A DNA stretch of 64,000 nucleotides from JACCVL01 sp963704295 (GTDB taxonomy: Bacteria; Actinomycetota; Actinomycetes; Propionibacteriales; Nocardioidaceae), in contig OY969884.1 in the NCBI GenBank assembly GCA_963704295.1, positions 1,736,001-1,800,000 on the forward strand, in the 5' to 3' direction. Both the position numbers and the translations under genes were made by a program. The notes under the pieces were generated by a model, which ran no database searches, was not told the origin of the DNA, and saw nothing but the letters and a program-made list of their open reading frames with translations. Below, in pieces: positions 8,835-17,663 of the stretch; position 1 is the first letter of the stretch; each line of letters opens with the position of its first letter.

Positions 8835-9191
8835 GTGCGCTGGGGTACACGGAACCTGACCGACGTCGGCAGTGATCCCGACTATCGGTTCAGCCTGGCC
8901 AACGAGCGCACGTTCCTTGCGTGGATCCGGACGTCGCTGGCGATCATCGCGGGAGGTGTCGCGGTGCTCACGCTGGTGCCAGAGTTCGGGCCGTCGTGGT
9001 CGCGCCACGCGGTCGGGATCCTGCTGCTGTTGCTCGCCAGCGTCGTCGCAGGGGTCAGCTTCCGGCGCTGGGAGCGAGCCGAGCTGGCTCTGCGTACCGG
9101 GCAGTCGCTGCCCCCGCCCTCCCTGCTGCGCATCGTGTCTGGGGGCGTGGCCGCCTGCGCGTTGCTCGTCCTCGTGCTGGCCCTGCTGTGA
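8835..9191 (+). CDS. DUF202 (YidH-like) small membrane protein
   Basis: 118 residues with three hydrophobic segments. It carries the DUF202 signature around RFSLANERTFLAWIRTSLA, followed by IIAGGVAVLTLVPEF. GTG at 8835 has AAGGAGG ten bases upstream; the longer frame would start inside the 15-bp repeat and is rejected. The gene overlaps the following DUF202 gene. The biochemical role of DUF202 proteins is not known to me. Confidence 0.85.
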   Translation: MRWGTRNLTDVGSDPDYRFSLANERTFLAWIRTSLAIIAGGVAVLTLVPEFGPSWSRHAVGILLLLLASVVAGVSFRRWERAELALRTGQSLPPPSLLRIVSGGVAACALLVLVLALL

Positions 9192-9514
9192 CGTCGATGT
9201 CGGGCTCGGACGGGCGGGTCGCAGCCCTCGAGCGGACGGCGCTTGCCTGGGAGCGGACCGGGTTCGGCGCCAGCACGGTGGGCGCGCTGCTCGTGCACGC
9301 GGGTGACAGTCGGCAGGTCGGCGTCCTGCTCGTCCTCGGTGTCGTCGTGATGGCCGTTGGCGTGCTGCTCATCCTCGTGGTGACACCGCTGCGGCACCGA
9401 GCGCTGCATCGGCGGCTCCCCCGCGGTTGGTCCCCGGTGCAGCGGGGACAGTTGCTCCTGCTGACCGCGTTCGTCGTGACGGTGAGCCTCTCGGCGCTGG
9501 TCCTCGGCGTCTGA
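9188..9514 (+). CDS. Second DUF202 small membrane protein
   Basis: 108 residues with the short DUF202 signature RVAALERTALAWERTGFGAS and three hydrophobic segments. GTG at 9188 overlaps the preceding stop as GTGA, so translation is coupled; ATG at 9197 is an alternative. Together the two genes encode a pair of related but unequal subunits, so a hetero-oligomer in the membrane is a reasonable guess. Confidence 0.82.
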   Translation: MTSMSGSDGRVAALERTALAWERTGFGASTVGALLVHAGDSRQVGVLLVLGVVVMAVGVLLILVVTPLRHRALHRRLPRGWSPVQRGQLLLLTAFVVTVSLSALVLGV

Positions 9515-9531
9515 CCGACCTCCCGTGGCGG

Positions 9532-9762
9532 GACGTCATGCGTACGGGGGTGTATTGGCGGCGCGTCGTCTGACGTCTTGGGGGGGGTGGCGGGACGTCA
9601 TGCGTACGGAGGTGTATTGGCGGCGCGTCGGCTGACGTCTTGGGGGGGTGGCGGGACGTCATGCGTACGGAGGTGTATCGGCGGCGCGTCGTCTGACGTC
9701 TCGGGCGGCGTGGCTCGACGTCATGCGTACGGAGGTGTATCGGCGGCGCGTCGTCTGACGTC
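9532..9762 (-). repeat. Tandem array of four 46-bp GACGTCA-ended elements
   Basis: Four near-identical units at 9532-9577, 9594-9639, 9655-9700 and 9717-9762, repeating every 61-62 bases with G-rich spacers. Each begins GACGTCATGCGTACGG and ends GTCTGACGTC. Relative to the copies at 21-33 kb these units are in reverse orientation. The array fills the gap between the converging DUF202 and Mrp genes. It is not a CRISPR: the 15-16-base spacers are too short and resemble each other. Confidence 0.85.
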
Positions 9763-9787
9763 TCGGGGGCGGCTCGCCGCTCTGCAG

Positions 9788-9802
9788 AAGTCGCGGATCG
9801 TG
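9788..9802 (+). repeat. 15-bp dispersed repeat, copy 4
   Basis: An exact AAGTCGCGGATCGTG placed directly after the 46-bp array and just downstream of the Mrp gene stop. Confidence 0.7.
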
Positions 9803-9813
9803 GGCTGGGGGGG

Positions 9814-10953
9814 TCAGACGACGCTCAGCGGGAGGGACCGGCCGACGAGGCTGCGGCGGACCACCGGCAGGCCGGCGGCGACCTGCGCGAGCGCGACCGC
9901 GGCCGGCGCGTCCGGCGCCCCGAGCACCACCGGGACCCCGTCGTCGCCCGCGGAGCGCAGCTGCCGGTCCAGCGGCACGCTGCCCAGCAGCGTGCTGTCC
10001 AGGCGTTGCGCGAGCTCGGTGCCGCCGTCGGTGCCGAAGACGTCGGTCACCGATCCGCAGCACGAGCACGCGACGCCAGCCATGTTCTCGACCACACCGG
10101 CGATCGGCAGCCGGGCGTCCAGCGCCATCCGGCCGACCCGAGCAGCCACCTCGACCGCGGCCGCCTGCGGGGTGGTCACCACCACGAAGGCAGCGTCCGG
10201 CAGTTGCTCCAGCAAGGACAGCTGGACGTCCCCGGTGCCCGGCGGCAGGTCGACCAGCAGGACGTCGAGCTCACCCCAGGCGACGTCGTGCACGAACTGC
10301 TCGATCGCCTTGTGCAGCATCGGGCCACGCCACATCACCGGCTCGTCGTCTTGAACGAAGAAGCCGACGCTCATCAGCTGCACGCCGTGCGCCCAGAGCG
10401 GCAGCATCATCCCCGCGATGGCAACCGGAGGGTGCCGTACGCCGAACAGCTGCGGGACGGAGTAGCCCCAGACGTCGGCGTCCAATACGCCTACCCGCAG
10501 GCCCTGACCGGCCAGCGACACGGCCAGGTTCGCGGTCACGCTGGACTTGCCGACACCGCCCTTGCCGGAGGCGATCGCGTAGACCCTCCTGGACCCGCCG
10601 AGCCCGCTGCTGTCGACCCGGGACCGTAACCGCTGGCCGAGAGCCATCCGGCCGGGCTCGTCCATCGGGGTCGCGACCACGAGGACCTCGCGGTCGGGCC
10701 AGATCGTCTGCACGGCTTCCCGGACCCGGGTGTCCAACACCGAGCGTTCCGGCCCGTCCGGCGCCGGCAGGGTGATCGACACCCGTACGGGCCCGCGGGC
10801 GGGTGCGTCCACCGACTGGACCAGCTCGGCCTCCGCCAGCGTCAGCATCAGGTGCGGCTCGAGGACGGCGCCCACTGCGGCGCGCAGCGTCGTCTCGTCC
10901 GGCGCTCCCCGGTCCCGCCCGCGCAGCGAGTCCCGCAGCGTACGGACGCTCAC
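9814..10953 (-). CDS. Mrp/ApbC-type P-loop ATPase, Fe-S cluster carrier
   Basis: A cytoplasmic Fe-S cluster scaffold or carrier. The 379-residue protein has an N-terminal MIP18-like region (about 1-100), the deviant Walker A motif GKGGVGKSS at about residue 130, the DADVWGYSVPQL switch region, and a C-terminal Cys motif in ACSCCGS that can bind the bridging cluster. GTG at 10953 overlaps the stop of the molybdoenzyme gene as GTGA, so the two are translationally coupled. This placement suggests a role in supplying clusters to the adjacent Fe-S enzyme and its ferredoxin-like subunit, though Mrp proteins are usually general carriers. Confidence 0.9.
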   Translation of the reverse strand: MSVRTLRDSLRGRDRGAPDETTLRAAVGAVLEPHLMLTLAEAELVQSVDAPARGPVRVSITLPAPDGPERSVLDTRVREAVQTIWPDREVLVVATPMDEPGRMALGQRLRSRVDSSGLGGSRRVYAIASGKGGVGKSSVTANLAVSLAGQGLRVGVLDADVWGYSVPQLFGVRHPPVAIAGMMLPLWAHGVQLMSVGFFVQDDEPVMWRGPMLHKAIEQFVHDVAWGELDVLLVDLPPGTGDVQLSLLEQLPDAAFVVVTTPQAAAVEVAARVGRMALDARLPIAGVVENMAGVACSCCGSVTDVFGTDGGTELAQRLDSTLLGSVPLDRQLRSAGDDGVPVVLGAPDAPAAVALAQVAAGLPVVRRSLVGRSLPLSVV

Positions 10954-13877
10954 GCCGGGTCCGATACCCGGTAGGCGCTACGCAGCGGCATGACCGGTCG
11001 CATCATGAACTCGGGCCGGCGCTGCCCCCCGGGGCCGAGGGTGGCGCGGGTCTGGGCGAGCCACTCCTGATACACCTCGCGGGATCGGGCGGTGTCGACG
11101 TAGACGTCGCCGTACTCGTCGTCCGAGTGCGCTCGCTCCATCCGGACCTGCTGCAGCCAGCAGTGCATCCCGGACCAGGGGTCCGGCTGCACCGGGAAGG
11201 TGAGGTTCTGATGCACGCCGGGGTCGTCCCAGAAGATCCGACCGCTGTCGGGGTCGGAGGAGGCGAAGGACTTGACGCCCGACACGTAGCGCATGAACCA
11301 GCTGCGGTTCCCGTCCGGGTGGCTGAGGTCCACGCGGCCGGTCACCCAGCGGCTGCCCTCGCCGTCGCGCAGACGCCAGCGACCCATGTGGTGCGACAGC
11401 GCGCACACGCCGGGCCGGATCCCCTCGGTCACCCACACCCGGGCGACGAAGTAGCCGATCCGGGTGTTGATCCGAACCAGCTCTCCGGTCGTCACGCCGT
11501 GCCGGGCAGCGTCGTCGCTGTTCAGCCACAGCGGGTGGGAGTTGCTCAGCTCGTTGAGGTACTTGGCGTTGCCGGACCGGGTGTGGATCAGCGTCGGCAG
11601 CCGGAACGTGGGCACCAGGACGAGCTCGCCGCCCTCGAGGTCGATCTTGCGTCGGCTGACGTGGGACTCGATGTAACCCGGGGTGGCGTACTCGCCCCAG
11701 CCCCAGTCCCTCATCGCCGGTGAGTACAGCTCCAGCTTGCGGGACGGAGTGAGCCAGCCGAACGTCCGGGTTCCGTCCTCGTGCTGCAGACCGACCGCCC
11801 CGGCCTCACCGACCAGCGGCACCTGGGTGTCCATCCCGACCGGCTTGCGCAGCACCCCCTGCTCGTCCGGGGTGGCGCCCTCGGTCTCCCCCTCGGACAG
11901 CTCGCGCTCGTCCACCCGGTAGACGTCGCTCTGCACCTCGACGACGCCGAACTTGCGCATGTACTCCAGCGGGGTCAGACCCAGCTCCTCGGCCTTCTCC
12001 GGCAGTCCGGGCACGTTGTTCTCGAAGATGTAGCGGTAGTACTCGTCGACGGTGACCTTCTCACCTGGCCGGTAGGGGGACTCGAAGTAGCGTCGGATCC
12101 CGAGCGAGCCGTCCGGGTCGATCCGCCAGGACAGCTCGAACCAGAACTCGTTCTCCTCCCACACCTCGCCGGGGTTGATGTCCCTCGTGTCGGCGAAGAC
12201 CCGGCCCATCTTCTCCATCGCCACCCGACGCACCGGCTGGCGGAAGCCGAGCCACTTGCCCGCGTGCGTCTCGTACGAGTGGGTGTCGTGCCGCTCGGTG
12301 GAATGGCCCATCGGCAGCACGTAGTCGGCGAACTCCGCGGTTTCCGACCAGGTCGGAGTCAGTGCGACGTGGCAGCCCACCCGGTCCTCGTCGGTGAGGG
12401 CCTCCATCCAGCTGAAGCCATCCGGGTTGGTCCAGATCGGGTTGTAGACGCGGGAGAAGTACACCTCCAGCCGGCCCCGGTCGTCCTGCAGGAAGTGCGG
12501 CAGCAGGATGGACAGCTCGTTGGTGGCCAGCGGGTATTCCCGCGGCCACAGCAGCTCGTTCCAGCGGTCGTGTCCGCCGGGCATGTCCGGCCCGTGCGGA
12601 ATGAACTTGTCCCAGCCGTTCGGGCTCGTGCCACCCTCGGTGCCGACGCTGCCGGTGAGCACCACGAGGAAGAACAGTGCCCGCGCCACCATCCAGCCGC
12701 CGTAGTTGCCCGCGGCCGCCGAGCGCCACACGTGCGCAGACAGCCGACCCTCTGCCTCGGCGACGATCTCGGCCAGCTTGGCGACCTGCTCGACCGGGAT
12801 CTGCGCCTCCTCCGCAGCGAACTCGAAGGTGTACTGGGCGTAGTCCGCCTCGAGACAGTCCAGGAAGGTCGCGAAGTCCTCGGCCGCGTCCGGGTGGACG
12901 TTTTGCATGTAGGTCCGCCAGTTCACCCATCGGCGGATGTAGTCGGCATCGATCCGGCGCGTGCGCAGCAGGTGCGAGGCCACCGCGAGCAGGATCGCCG
13001 CCTCGCTGCCTGGCCACGGGGTCACCCACACGTCGGCGTGCGCGGCCGTGTTGGACAGCCGTGGGTCGACGACGACCAGCTTCGCGCCCTTGGACTTGCC
13101 CTCCATGATGCGCTGGGCGTGCGGGTTGAAGTAGTGGCCGGTCTCCAGGTGGCTGGACAGCAGCAGGATCACGCGGGCGTTGGCGTGGTCCGGGGACGGC
13201 CGGTCGTAGCCGCCCCACAGTGACAGCCCCAGTCGAGCGCCTGCCGAGCAGATGTTGGTGTGCGTGTTGTGCCCGTCCACCCCCCAGGCGAGCAGGAACC
13301 GCTCGGCGAAGCCGTCCTCACCGGGCCGGCCGACGTGGTACATCACCTCGTTGTGTCGGTCCTGCTCGATCGCCGCACGGATCCGGCCGGCGATGTCGTC
13401 CAGCGCCTCGTCCCACGAGACCCGCTCCCAGTCGCCGCCACCCCGGGCGCCCTTGCGGCGCAACGGGTGGAGGATCCGCTCCGGGTCGTCGATCTGGTTG
13501 ATCGTGGCGGGGCCCTTCGCGCAGTTGCGACCGCGCGACCCCGGGTGCGCCGGGTTGCCCTCGACCTTGCGGATCGACAGATCCTCCTTGTCCACGTACG
13601 CCAACAGGCCGCAGGCGGACTCGCAGTTGAAGCAGGTCGTGGGGACCAGCATGTACTCGCGCGGCACCTTGCGCGGGTGCGCCCGGGCGTCGTTTTGAAC
13701 GTGATGGTCCCACTCCTCGACCGGCGGATAGTTCCGCAGGCCCCACCGGGTGCGCAGCCCGGGGAGATCCGAGTCGGGCCGGGACCGCGGTGGGGCGTGC
13801 GGAGCATCCGGCTCGGTGGCCGGCTCGGTGGCCGGCGAGGCGTCGGTCACCGGGCTCACTGCGTCGTGCGGGGTCAT
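10950..13877 (-). CDS. Molybdopterin oxidoreductase catalytic subunit (SoeA/PsrA-like)
   Basis: The catalytic subunit of a complex iron-sulfur molybdoenzyme, 975 residues. An N-terminal [4Fe-4S] site is visible (CFNCESAC, then RNCAKG about 30 residues on). The candidate molybdenum ligand is Cys in TNICSAGARLG. A C-terminal molybdopterin-dinucleotide-binding domain follows (from about residue 770). The N-terminus (MTPHDAVSPVTDASP) has no twin-arginine signal, so the enzyme probably faces the cytoplasm, as cytoplasmic sulfite dehydrogenase SoeABC does and periplasmic PsrA/PhsA does not. ATG at 13877 follows GAGAGGAC. It lies between the ferredoxin/NrfD fusion gene and mrp. The substrate (sulfite, polysulfide, thiosulfate or other) cannot be read from the sequence. 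Confidence 0.85.
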   Translation of the reverse strand: MTPHDAVSPVTDASPATEPATEPDAPHAPPRSRPDSDLPGLRTRWGLRNYPPVEEWDHHVQNDARAHPRKVPREYMLVPTTCFNCESACGLLAYVDKEDLSIRKVEGNPAHPGSRGRNCAKGPATINQIDDPERILHPLRRKGARGGGDWERVSWDEALDDIAGRIRAAIEQDRHNEVMYHVGRPGEDGFAERFLLAWGVDGHNTHTNICSAGARLGLSLWGGYDRPSPDHANARVILLLSSHLETGHYFNPHAQRIMEGKSKGAKLVVVDPRLSNTAAHADVWVTPWPGSEAAILLAVASHLLRTRRIDADYIRRWVNWRTYMQNVHPDAAEDFATFLDCLEADYAQYTFEFAAEEAQIPVEQVAKLAEIVAEAEGRLSAHVWRSAAAGNYGGWMVARALFFLVVLTGSVGTEGGTSPNGWDKFIPHGPDMPGGHDRWNELLWPREYPLATNELSILLPHFLQDDRGRLEVYFSRVYNPIWTNPDGFSWMEALTDEDRVGCHVALTPTWSETAEFADYVLPMGHSTERHDTHSYETHAGKWLGFRQPVRRVAMEKMGRVFADTRDINPGEVWEENEFWFELSWRIDPDGSLGIRRYFESPYRPGEKVTVDEYYRYIFENNVPGLPEKAEELGLTPLEYMRKFGVVEVQSDVYRVDERELSEGETEGATPDEQGVLRKPVGMDTQVPLVGEAGAVGLQHEDGTRTFGWLTPSRKLELYSPAMRDWGWGEYATPGYIESHVSRRKIDLEGGELVLVPTFRLPTLIHTRSGNAKYLNELSNSHPLWLNSDDAARHGVTTGELVRINTRIGYFVARVWVTEGIRPGVCALSHHMGRWRLRDGEGSRWVTGRVDLSHPDGNRSWFMRYVSGVKSFASSDPDSGRIFWDDPGVHQNLTFPVQPDPWSGMHCWLQQVRMERAHSDDEYGDVYVDTARSREVYQEWLAQTRATLGPGGQRRPEFMMRPVMPLRSAYRVSDPA

Positions 13878-13938
13878 CGCGGCTGGTCCTCTCGTCGGCT
13901 CAGCAGGTGAGCGACCGGTTCCGAGCAGTCTTGAGCGG

Positions 13939-15456
13939 TCACGACAGTGGGACGTCCTGGCCGGCGCGGACGAACACGCTCTCGTAGGCAAGCAGGGATC
14001 CCTGGGCGACCAGGGCGGCGATCAGGGCGAAGCCGGTGATGCCACCGGACCAGTCCAGCGCGGCTACGAGTGCGGCGATCGCGCACGCGGCCACCGCGCC
14101 GGTCCAGAACAGCATCGCGTAGCGGCCGTGCGTGATCATGTGGGCGGCGGTGGCGGCGGCCCTGGTCGCATGTTGCCCGGCATACTCGACGGCCAACATC
14201 GCTAGGTGCCCGACCGCCCCCAAGACGAAGGCCCGGACCAGGAACTCCTGCCCCGCGGCGGACATCTCGAGGAACGGCTCGGCGAGCACGAGCACACCGG
14301 CGCCCACCATGACGGCCTGCACCACGAGGTGCCAGAACAGCAGCGGGGACTGCCAGAGATCCCGACCCTCGGCCTGGCCGAAGAGGAAGCCGGTGTAGGC
14401 GGCGGTGAGCAGTCCGGCGAGGCCCGCCGGGGCCGCCAGCAACTCGATCCAGCCGGTCTCGCCCAGTAACCCCGCGAGCAGCCACAGGCTGGCAAGCCCC
14501 GAGTACGCGGCGAGGACCACCGCACCGAGGAAGACCCACGAGGTGGGGTTGGGCTTGAGGAAGATGTAGAGGAAGCGCTCTGGTCGCTTGAGATCCCAGA
14601 CCAGCAGCACGCCGGTGACGCCGGTGCCGACCAGGGCGACCACCGGGGCCACCACCTCGCCGACCGTGCCCAGCTCGATGCCGAGCGCGAGCGCGACCGC
14701 AGCCAGCATCAACGCGCCGGCACCGAACGCCTTGGTCCACAGGTAGGTCGTGACCCGCCAGCCCCACGGTCGGGGGTGCGCGGTGTTCAGCGTCGTCCTG
14801 GCCTTCGTGGTCGGGTCGACCGGGAGGTCCCGGGCGACGTCCAGCCGGTGCTCGTCGGGGTTCGCCCACACGTAGCTCTCGCTCGGGGGCGCCTCCAGCG
14901 GCTCCAGGACCGCCCGGTCGGCGCCGAGGTAGAAGACGTTCGGTCCGGTGTTCTGCTCCGGGGCACGGACCGCGGTCTCCCGGGTAGAGACCAGCTGCGC
15001 GATCGCGCTGGTTGGGTCGTCGAGGTCGCCGACCCAGATCGACTCGGTGGGGCAGACCACCACGCAGGCGGGTTCGAGGCCCTCGTCCACGCGGTGCGCG
15101 CAGAAGTTGCACTTGGCGGCGGTCGACGTGTCCTTGTCGATGTAGATCGCGTCGTACGGGCACCCCTGCATGCACGCCTTGCAGCCGATGCAGCGGTCGC
15201 CGTCGAAGTCGACGATCCCGTCGTCGCGCTTGAACAGTGCCTGGGTCGGACAGATCTTCACGCAGGGTGCGTCGGTACAGTGGTTGCACCGCAGAACACC
15301 GAACTCACGCGTGGTCGACGGGTACTCACCCTTGTCGACGTACTTGACCCAGGTCCGGAACTGGCCGACGGGTACCTGGTGCTCGGTCTTGCAGGCGACC
15401 GTGCATGCATGGCACCCGATGCACGTCCGCTGGTCCAGGGCGAACCCGTACCGCAC
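13939..15456 (-). CDS. Fused ferredoxin (NrfC-like) and NrfD/DmsC-type membrane anchor
   Basis: The electron-transfer and quinone-reactive subunit of the molybdoenzyme, as one 505-residue chain. Residues about 1-185 carry four cysteine clusters typical of DmsB/NrfC proteins (CIGCHACTVAC, CNHCTDAPCVKICP, CIGCKACMQGCP, CNFC). After a linker (about 185-240), eight or so hydrophobic segments form an NrfD-like anchor. In most systems these are two proteins, so this is a natural fusion. GTG at 15456 follows GGGAGG. It is the first gene of the operon. The lack of any export signal agrees with a cytoplasm-facing complex. Confidence 0.88.
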   Translation of the reverse strand: MRYGFALDQRTCIGCHACTVACKTEHQVPVGQFRTWVKYVDKGEYPSTTREFGVLRCNHCTDAPCVKICPTQALFKRDDGIVDFDGDRCIGCKACMQGCPYDAIYIDKDTSTAAKCNFCAHRVDEGLEPACVVVCPTESIWVGDLDDPTSAIAQLVSTRETAVRAPEQNTGPNVFYLGADRAVLEPLEAPPSESYVWANPDEHRLDVARDLPVDPTTKARTTLNTAHPRPWGWRVTTYLWTKAFGAGALMLAAVALALGIELGTVGEVVAPVVALVGTGVTGVLLVWDLKRPERFLYIFLKPNPTSWVFLGAVVLAAYSGLASLWLLAGLLGETGWIELLAAPAGLAGLLTAAYTGFLFGQAEGRDLWQSPLLFWHLVVQAVMVGAGVLVLAEPFLEMSAAGQEFLVRAFVLGAVGHLAMLAVEYAGQHATRAAATAAHMITHGRYAMLFWTGAVAACAIAALVAALDWSGGITGFALIAALVAQGSLLAYESVFVRAGQDVPLS

Positions 15457-15512
15457 CGCGCACCTCCCGTGGCACCCCTAGCCGGGCGCCGAGACCGTTG
15501 AGACAGGGGTAG

Positions 15513-15541
15513 AACCTAAGGGGCCGGTCCGTCCAGGGCAA
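15513..15541 (-). promoter_or_regulatory. Candidate promoter of the molybdoenzyme operon
   Basis: On the minus strand TTGCCC (15536-15541) and TAGGTT (15513-15518) are 17 bases apart, giving a leader of about 50 bases before the GTG at 15456. The match is fair, not strong. A TACCCC half-site lies just downstream of the -10 box, but there is no full CsoR-type palindrome. Confidence 0.35.
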
Positions 15542-15568
15542 GGACTTGTCCGTACCTTTTCGAGCGGG

Positions 15569-15910
15569 CTAGCCGGCCGGCGGCGAGTCCGGTCTCGTTG
15601 CCTGGGTGCGGTACCACTCGGCGTACTCGGTGGTGCGCGCCATCCGCCGGTTCAGGTCGGGGGCCCCGTCGGCCCACCACACCGGTCCGCGCTCGCCCAG
15701 CGCCTGCTTGGCGGCATCGACCGCGGCCCTCGCCACGCCGACCGCGGTCTCGTCGCTCGCCTTGCGGGCGGTCTGCTTGGCGCGGCGGGCCGCCATCAAC
15801 TCGCGGACGAGCTCGGCCCGCCGCTCGGGGTCGAGGGAGGGGTCGGCGCGCCTCCACAGCCGGCCTCGAACGACGATGTACCGGCCGTCCGGTGTCACCG
15901 GGTGCTGCAC
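15569..15910 (-). CDS. Conserved hypothetical protein
   Basis: 113 residues, charged and helical, starting MQHPVTPDGRYIVVRGRLWR and containing two Arg/Ala-rich helices. The first part, with a YIVVRGRLWRRADP motif, is a pattern I have seen in unassigned small bacterial proteins. There is no signal peptide, no membrane segment and no catalytic motif. The start is GTG at 15910. It may be transcribed alone; it lies downstream of nothing on its strand except the heliorhodopsin gene across an opposing gene. Confidence 0.6.
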   Translation of the reverse strand: MQHPVTPDGRYIVVRGRLWRRADPSLDPERRAELVRELMAARRAKQTARKASDETAVGVARAAVDAAKQALGERGPVWWADGAPDLNRRMARTTEYAEWYRTQATRPDSPPAG

Positions 15911-16080
15911 GCCGACAGCGTAGGTCCTTGGCCGGCGGGACGCCTGATGGCGCTGCCCGCTCCAGCTCGACAGCGCTGCCCGGCCAGTTCGTGGTGCCCA
16001 TCGACCGGCCAGGGCGCCACCATCACCTGCAGAGCACCAGCATCGTCGGACGCCCGTCCGGCGCGATGTGGGAGGTCGAT

Positions 16081-16599
16081 ATGTCTGAACCGTTCCTCGG
16101 CGAGGTGCGGCTGTTTCCGTACAACTTCGCTCCCCGGGGGTGGGCGTTCTGCCAGGGTCAACTGCTGCCGATCAACCAGAACCAGGCGCTGTTCTCGCTG
16201 CTCGGGACGACCTACGGCGGGGACGGTCGCGTCACCTTCGCGCTCCCAGACCTGCGTGGCCGGGTCCCGCTCTCGTCCGGGCAAGGACCCGGCCTCAGCG
16301 ACTACACGCTCGGTCAGTCCGGCGGCACGGAGGCGGTGACGCTGGGGGTGAACGAGATGCCGACCCACAGCCACCCGGTTGCGGCGAACGGTCGGCAGAG
16401 CAACCGCCCCGGGCCGAACGGACGAGTGCCTGGTCGTGCCTCCGCTGGCGACGTCTATGCCGCCAGCGGCAATGGTGCCGTAATGGCCGCGGAGACGATC
16501 GTGCCCACCGGGGGCGGTCAGCCGCACACCAACGTGCAGCCGTACCTGGCGATGAACTACTGCATCGCACTGACCGGGATCTTCCCGTCCCGAACCTGA
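16081..16599 (+). CDS. Phage tail collar domain protein (Mdp/MdpB-like)
   Basis: 172 residues. The tail-collar fold is recognisable from GEVRLFPYNFAPRGWAFCQG, a region reading LLGTTYGGDGRVTFALPDLR, and the terminal YLAMNYCIALTGIFP. In bacteria these proteins occur singly or in short runs outside prophages, often called microcystin-dependent-protein-like. ATG at 16081 follows GGGAGG. No other phage gene is nearby, so this is probably a chromosomal tail-fibre-like protein of unknown use. It converges on the heliorhodopsin gene with no spacer. Confidence 0.88.
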   Translation: MSEPFLGEVRLFPYNFAPRGWAFCQGQLLPINQNQALFSLLGTTYGGDGRVTFALPDLRGRVPLSSGQGPGLSDYTLGQSGGTEAVTLGVNEMPTHSHPVAANGRQSNRPGPNGRVPGRASAGDVYAASGNGAVMAAETIVPTGGGQPHTNVQPYLAMNYCIALTGIFPSRT

Positions 16600-17406
16600 T
16601 CAGCCGACGAGCACGTTGGCGAAGACCTGCCACGCCAGGGCGGTCTTCGCGGTCAGGCTGAGGACGAGGTAGACCCACTCGCCGTAGACGTAGTCGGCCC
16701 AGCGTCCGACCCGGCGGTACTGCAGCAGTTGGTTCACGGCGAACGAGCTGAACAAGACGAACAACGAGACGAAGATCCCGAACACGAAGGTGGGGACCTG
16801 GCCGTCGGAGCTCACCTCTGCCCCACCCAGGCTGACGGCGATGGCGATCCAGGGCACGAGGCCCGCGATGCACCCGAAGACGTACGGCAGCCAGTCGGTG
16901 CGCGTCCGCTCCGGCGGGTTCACCCGCTCCATCAGCCAGCCGAACAGGATCATCGCCGCGTTGGCGCCGAGCAGCGGGACGAGAGCCACGATGTTGACCA
17001 GGCCGGTGAGCATCGCGATCAGGCCGACCATCAGGGAGGCGCTGACGGAGTACTCGAGCCAGCGGGCCGGGTTGATCCCGGACCGGATCTGCCGCTCGTA
17101 CCAGCGATGGGTTCGCGGGGCGGCGACGACGAGGTGGTCCACCGCAGCGAGCGCGAGAAAGGCCGCGACGGCCGGACCGAGCGGCAGGTCGTAGACGACG
17201 TCCGGTGCCGGCGGAACCGTGCCCGGCGGGCCCTGCGCGTAGTTCTGCGTCAGTGGCAGCGTGAAGTCGGTGCTCAGCGCCAGCAGCAGCACCACCTGGG
17301 CGGCGTGGGCGAGTCCGACGACGAGGTTGCCGATCCGCAGCCGCCGCGCCCGCTGCTCCGACAGCGCTACGGGTCCAGGGCGAGCCGGGGCCGCGTGAGC
17401 GTTCAT
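16600..17406 (-). CDS. Heliorhodopsin
   Basis: A seven-helix retinal protein of the heliorhodopsin family, inverted in the membrane compared with type 1 rhodopsins, with no established ion pumping. Key residues are present: the retinal Schiff-base lysine K254 in LTAKTALAWQVFAN, the counterion E118 in RWLEYSVSASLM, and the two histidines H34 (GLAHAAQ) and H91 (VDHLVV). H34, H91 and E118 are all shifted by exactly 11 from H23, H80 and E107 of the reference protein HeR-48C12. At 268 residues the length is as expected. ATG at 17406 is chosen; the longer frame adds an Arg/Pro-rich tail. No retinal synthesis gene is in the window. Light sensing or regulation of a partner enzyme is inference. Confidence 0.93.
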   Translation of the reverse strand: MNAHAAPARPGPVALSEQRARRLRIGNLVVGLAHAAQVVLLLALSTDFTLPLTQNYAQGPPGTVPPAPDVVYDLPLGPAVAAFLALAAVDHLVVAAPRTHRWYERQIRSGINPARWLEYSVSASLMVGLIAMLTGLVNIVALVPLLGANAAMILFGWLMERVNPPERTRTDWLPYVFGCIAGLVPWIAIAVSLGGAEVSSDGQVPTFVFGIFVSLFVLFSSFAVNQLLQYRRVGRWADYVYGEWVYLVLSLTAKTALAWQVFANVLVG

Positions 17407-17663
17407 CGGACCAGTTCTCCTGCCAGGCGCGCCATCACCGCACGCTACCCCGGCGCGTGGCCGGCAACGGTCTTGCGGCCAGGACCCGGTCGGCGCAGCG
17501 ATCGGAGCTTTGGGCAGGGGTGCCGGCCGGGGATCAGGTCCATGCTGGAGCTGCGGGCAGCGTCGGCCGAAGGCGGTCACCGGGGGCTGTCGATCCGCGC
17601 CGGTGCCGTTCGTCGAACAGGTGAGGCGCGCACCGGGTGCGCCCTGTGGTGCAAGGAGTTGTG

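Noticed and set aside
9532..9762. Possible CRISPR array
   Set aside because: Repeats are palindrome-ended 46-bp units with 15-16-base spacers that resemble each other, and no cas gene is nearby.
16081..16599. Prophage remnant suggested by the tail collar domain
   Set aside because: No integrase, capsid, portal, lysis or other tail gene lies nearby; single tail-collar genes are common on bacterial chromosomes.
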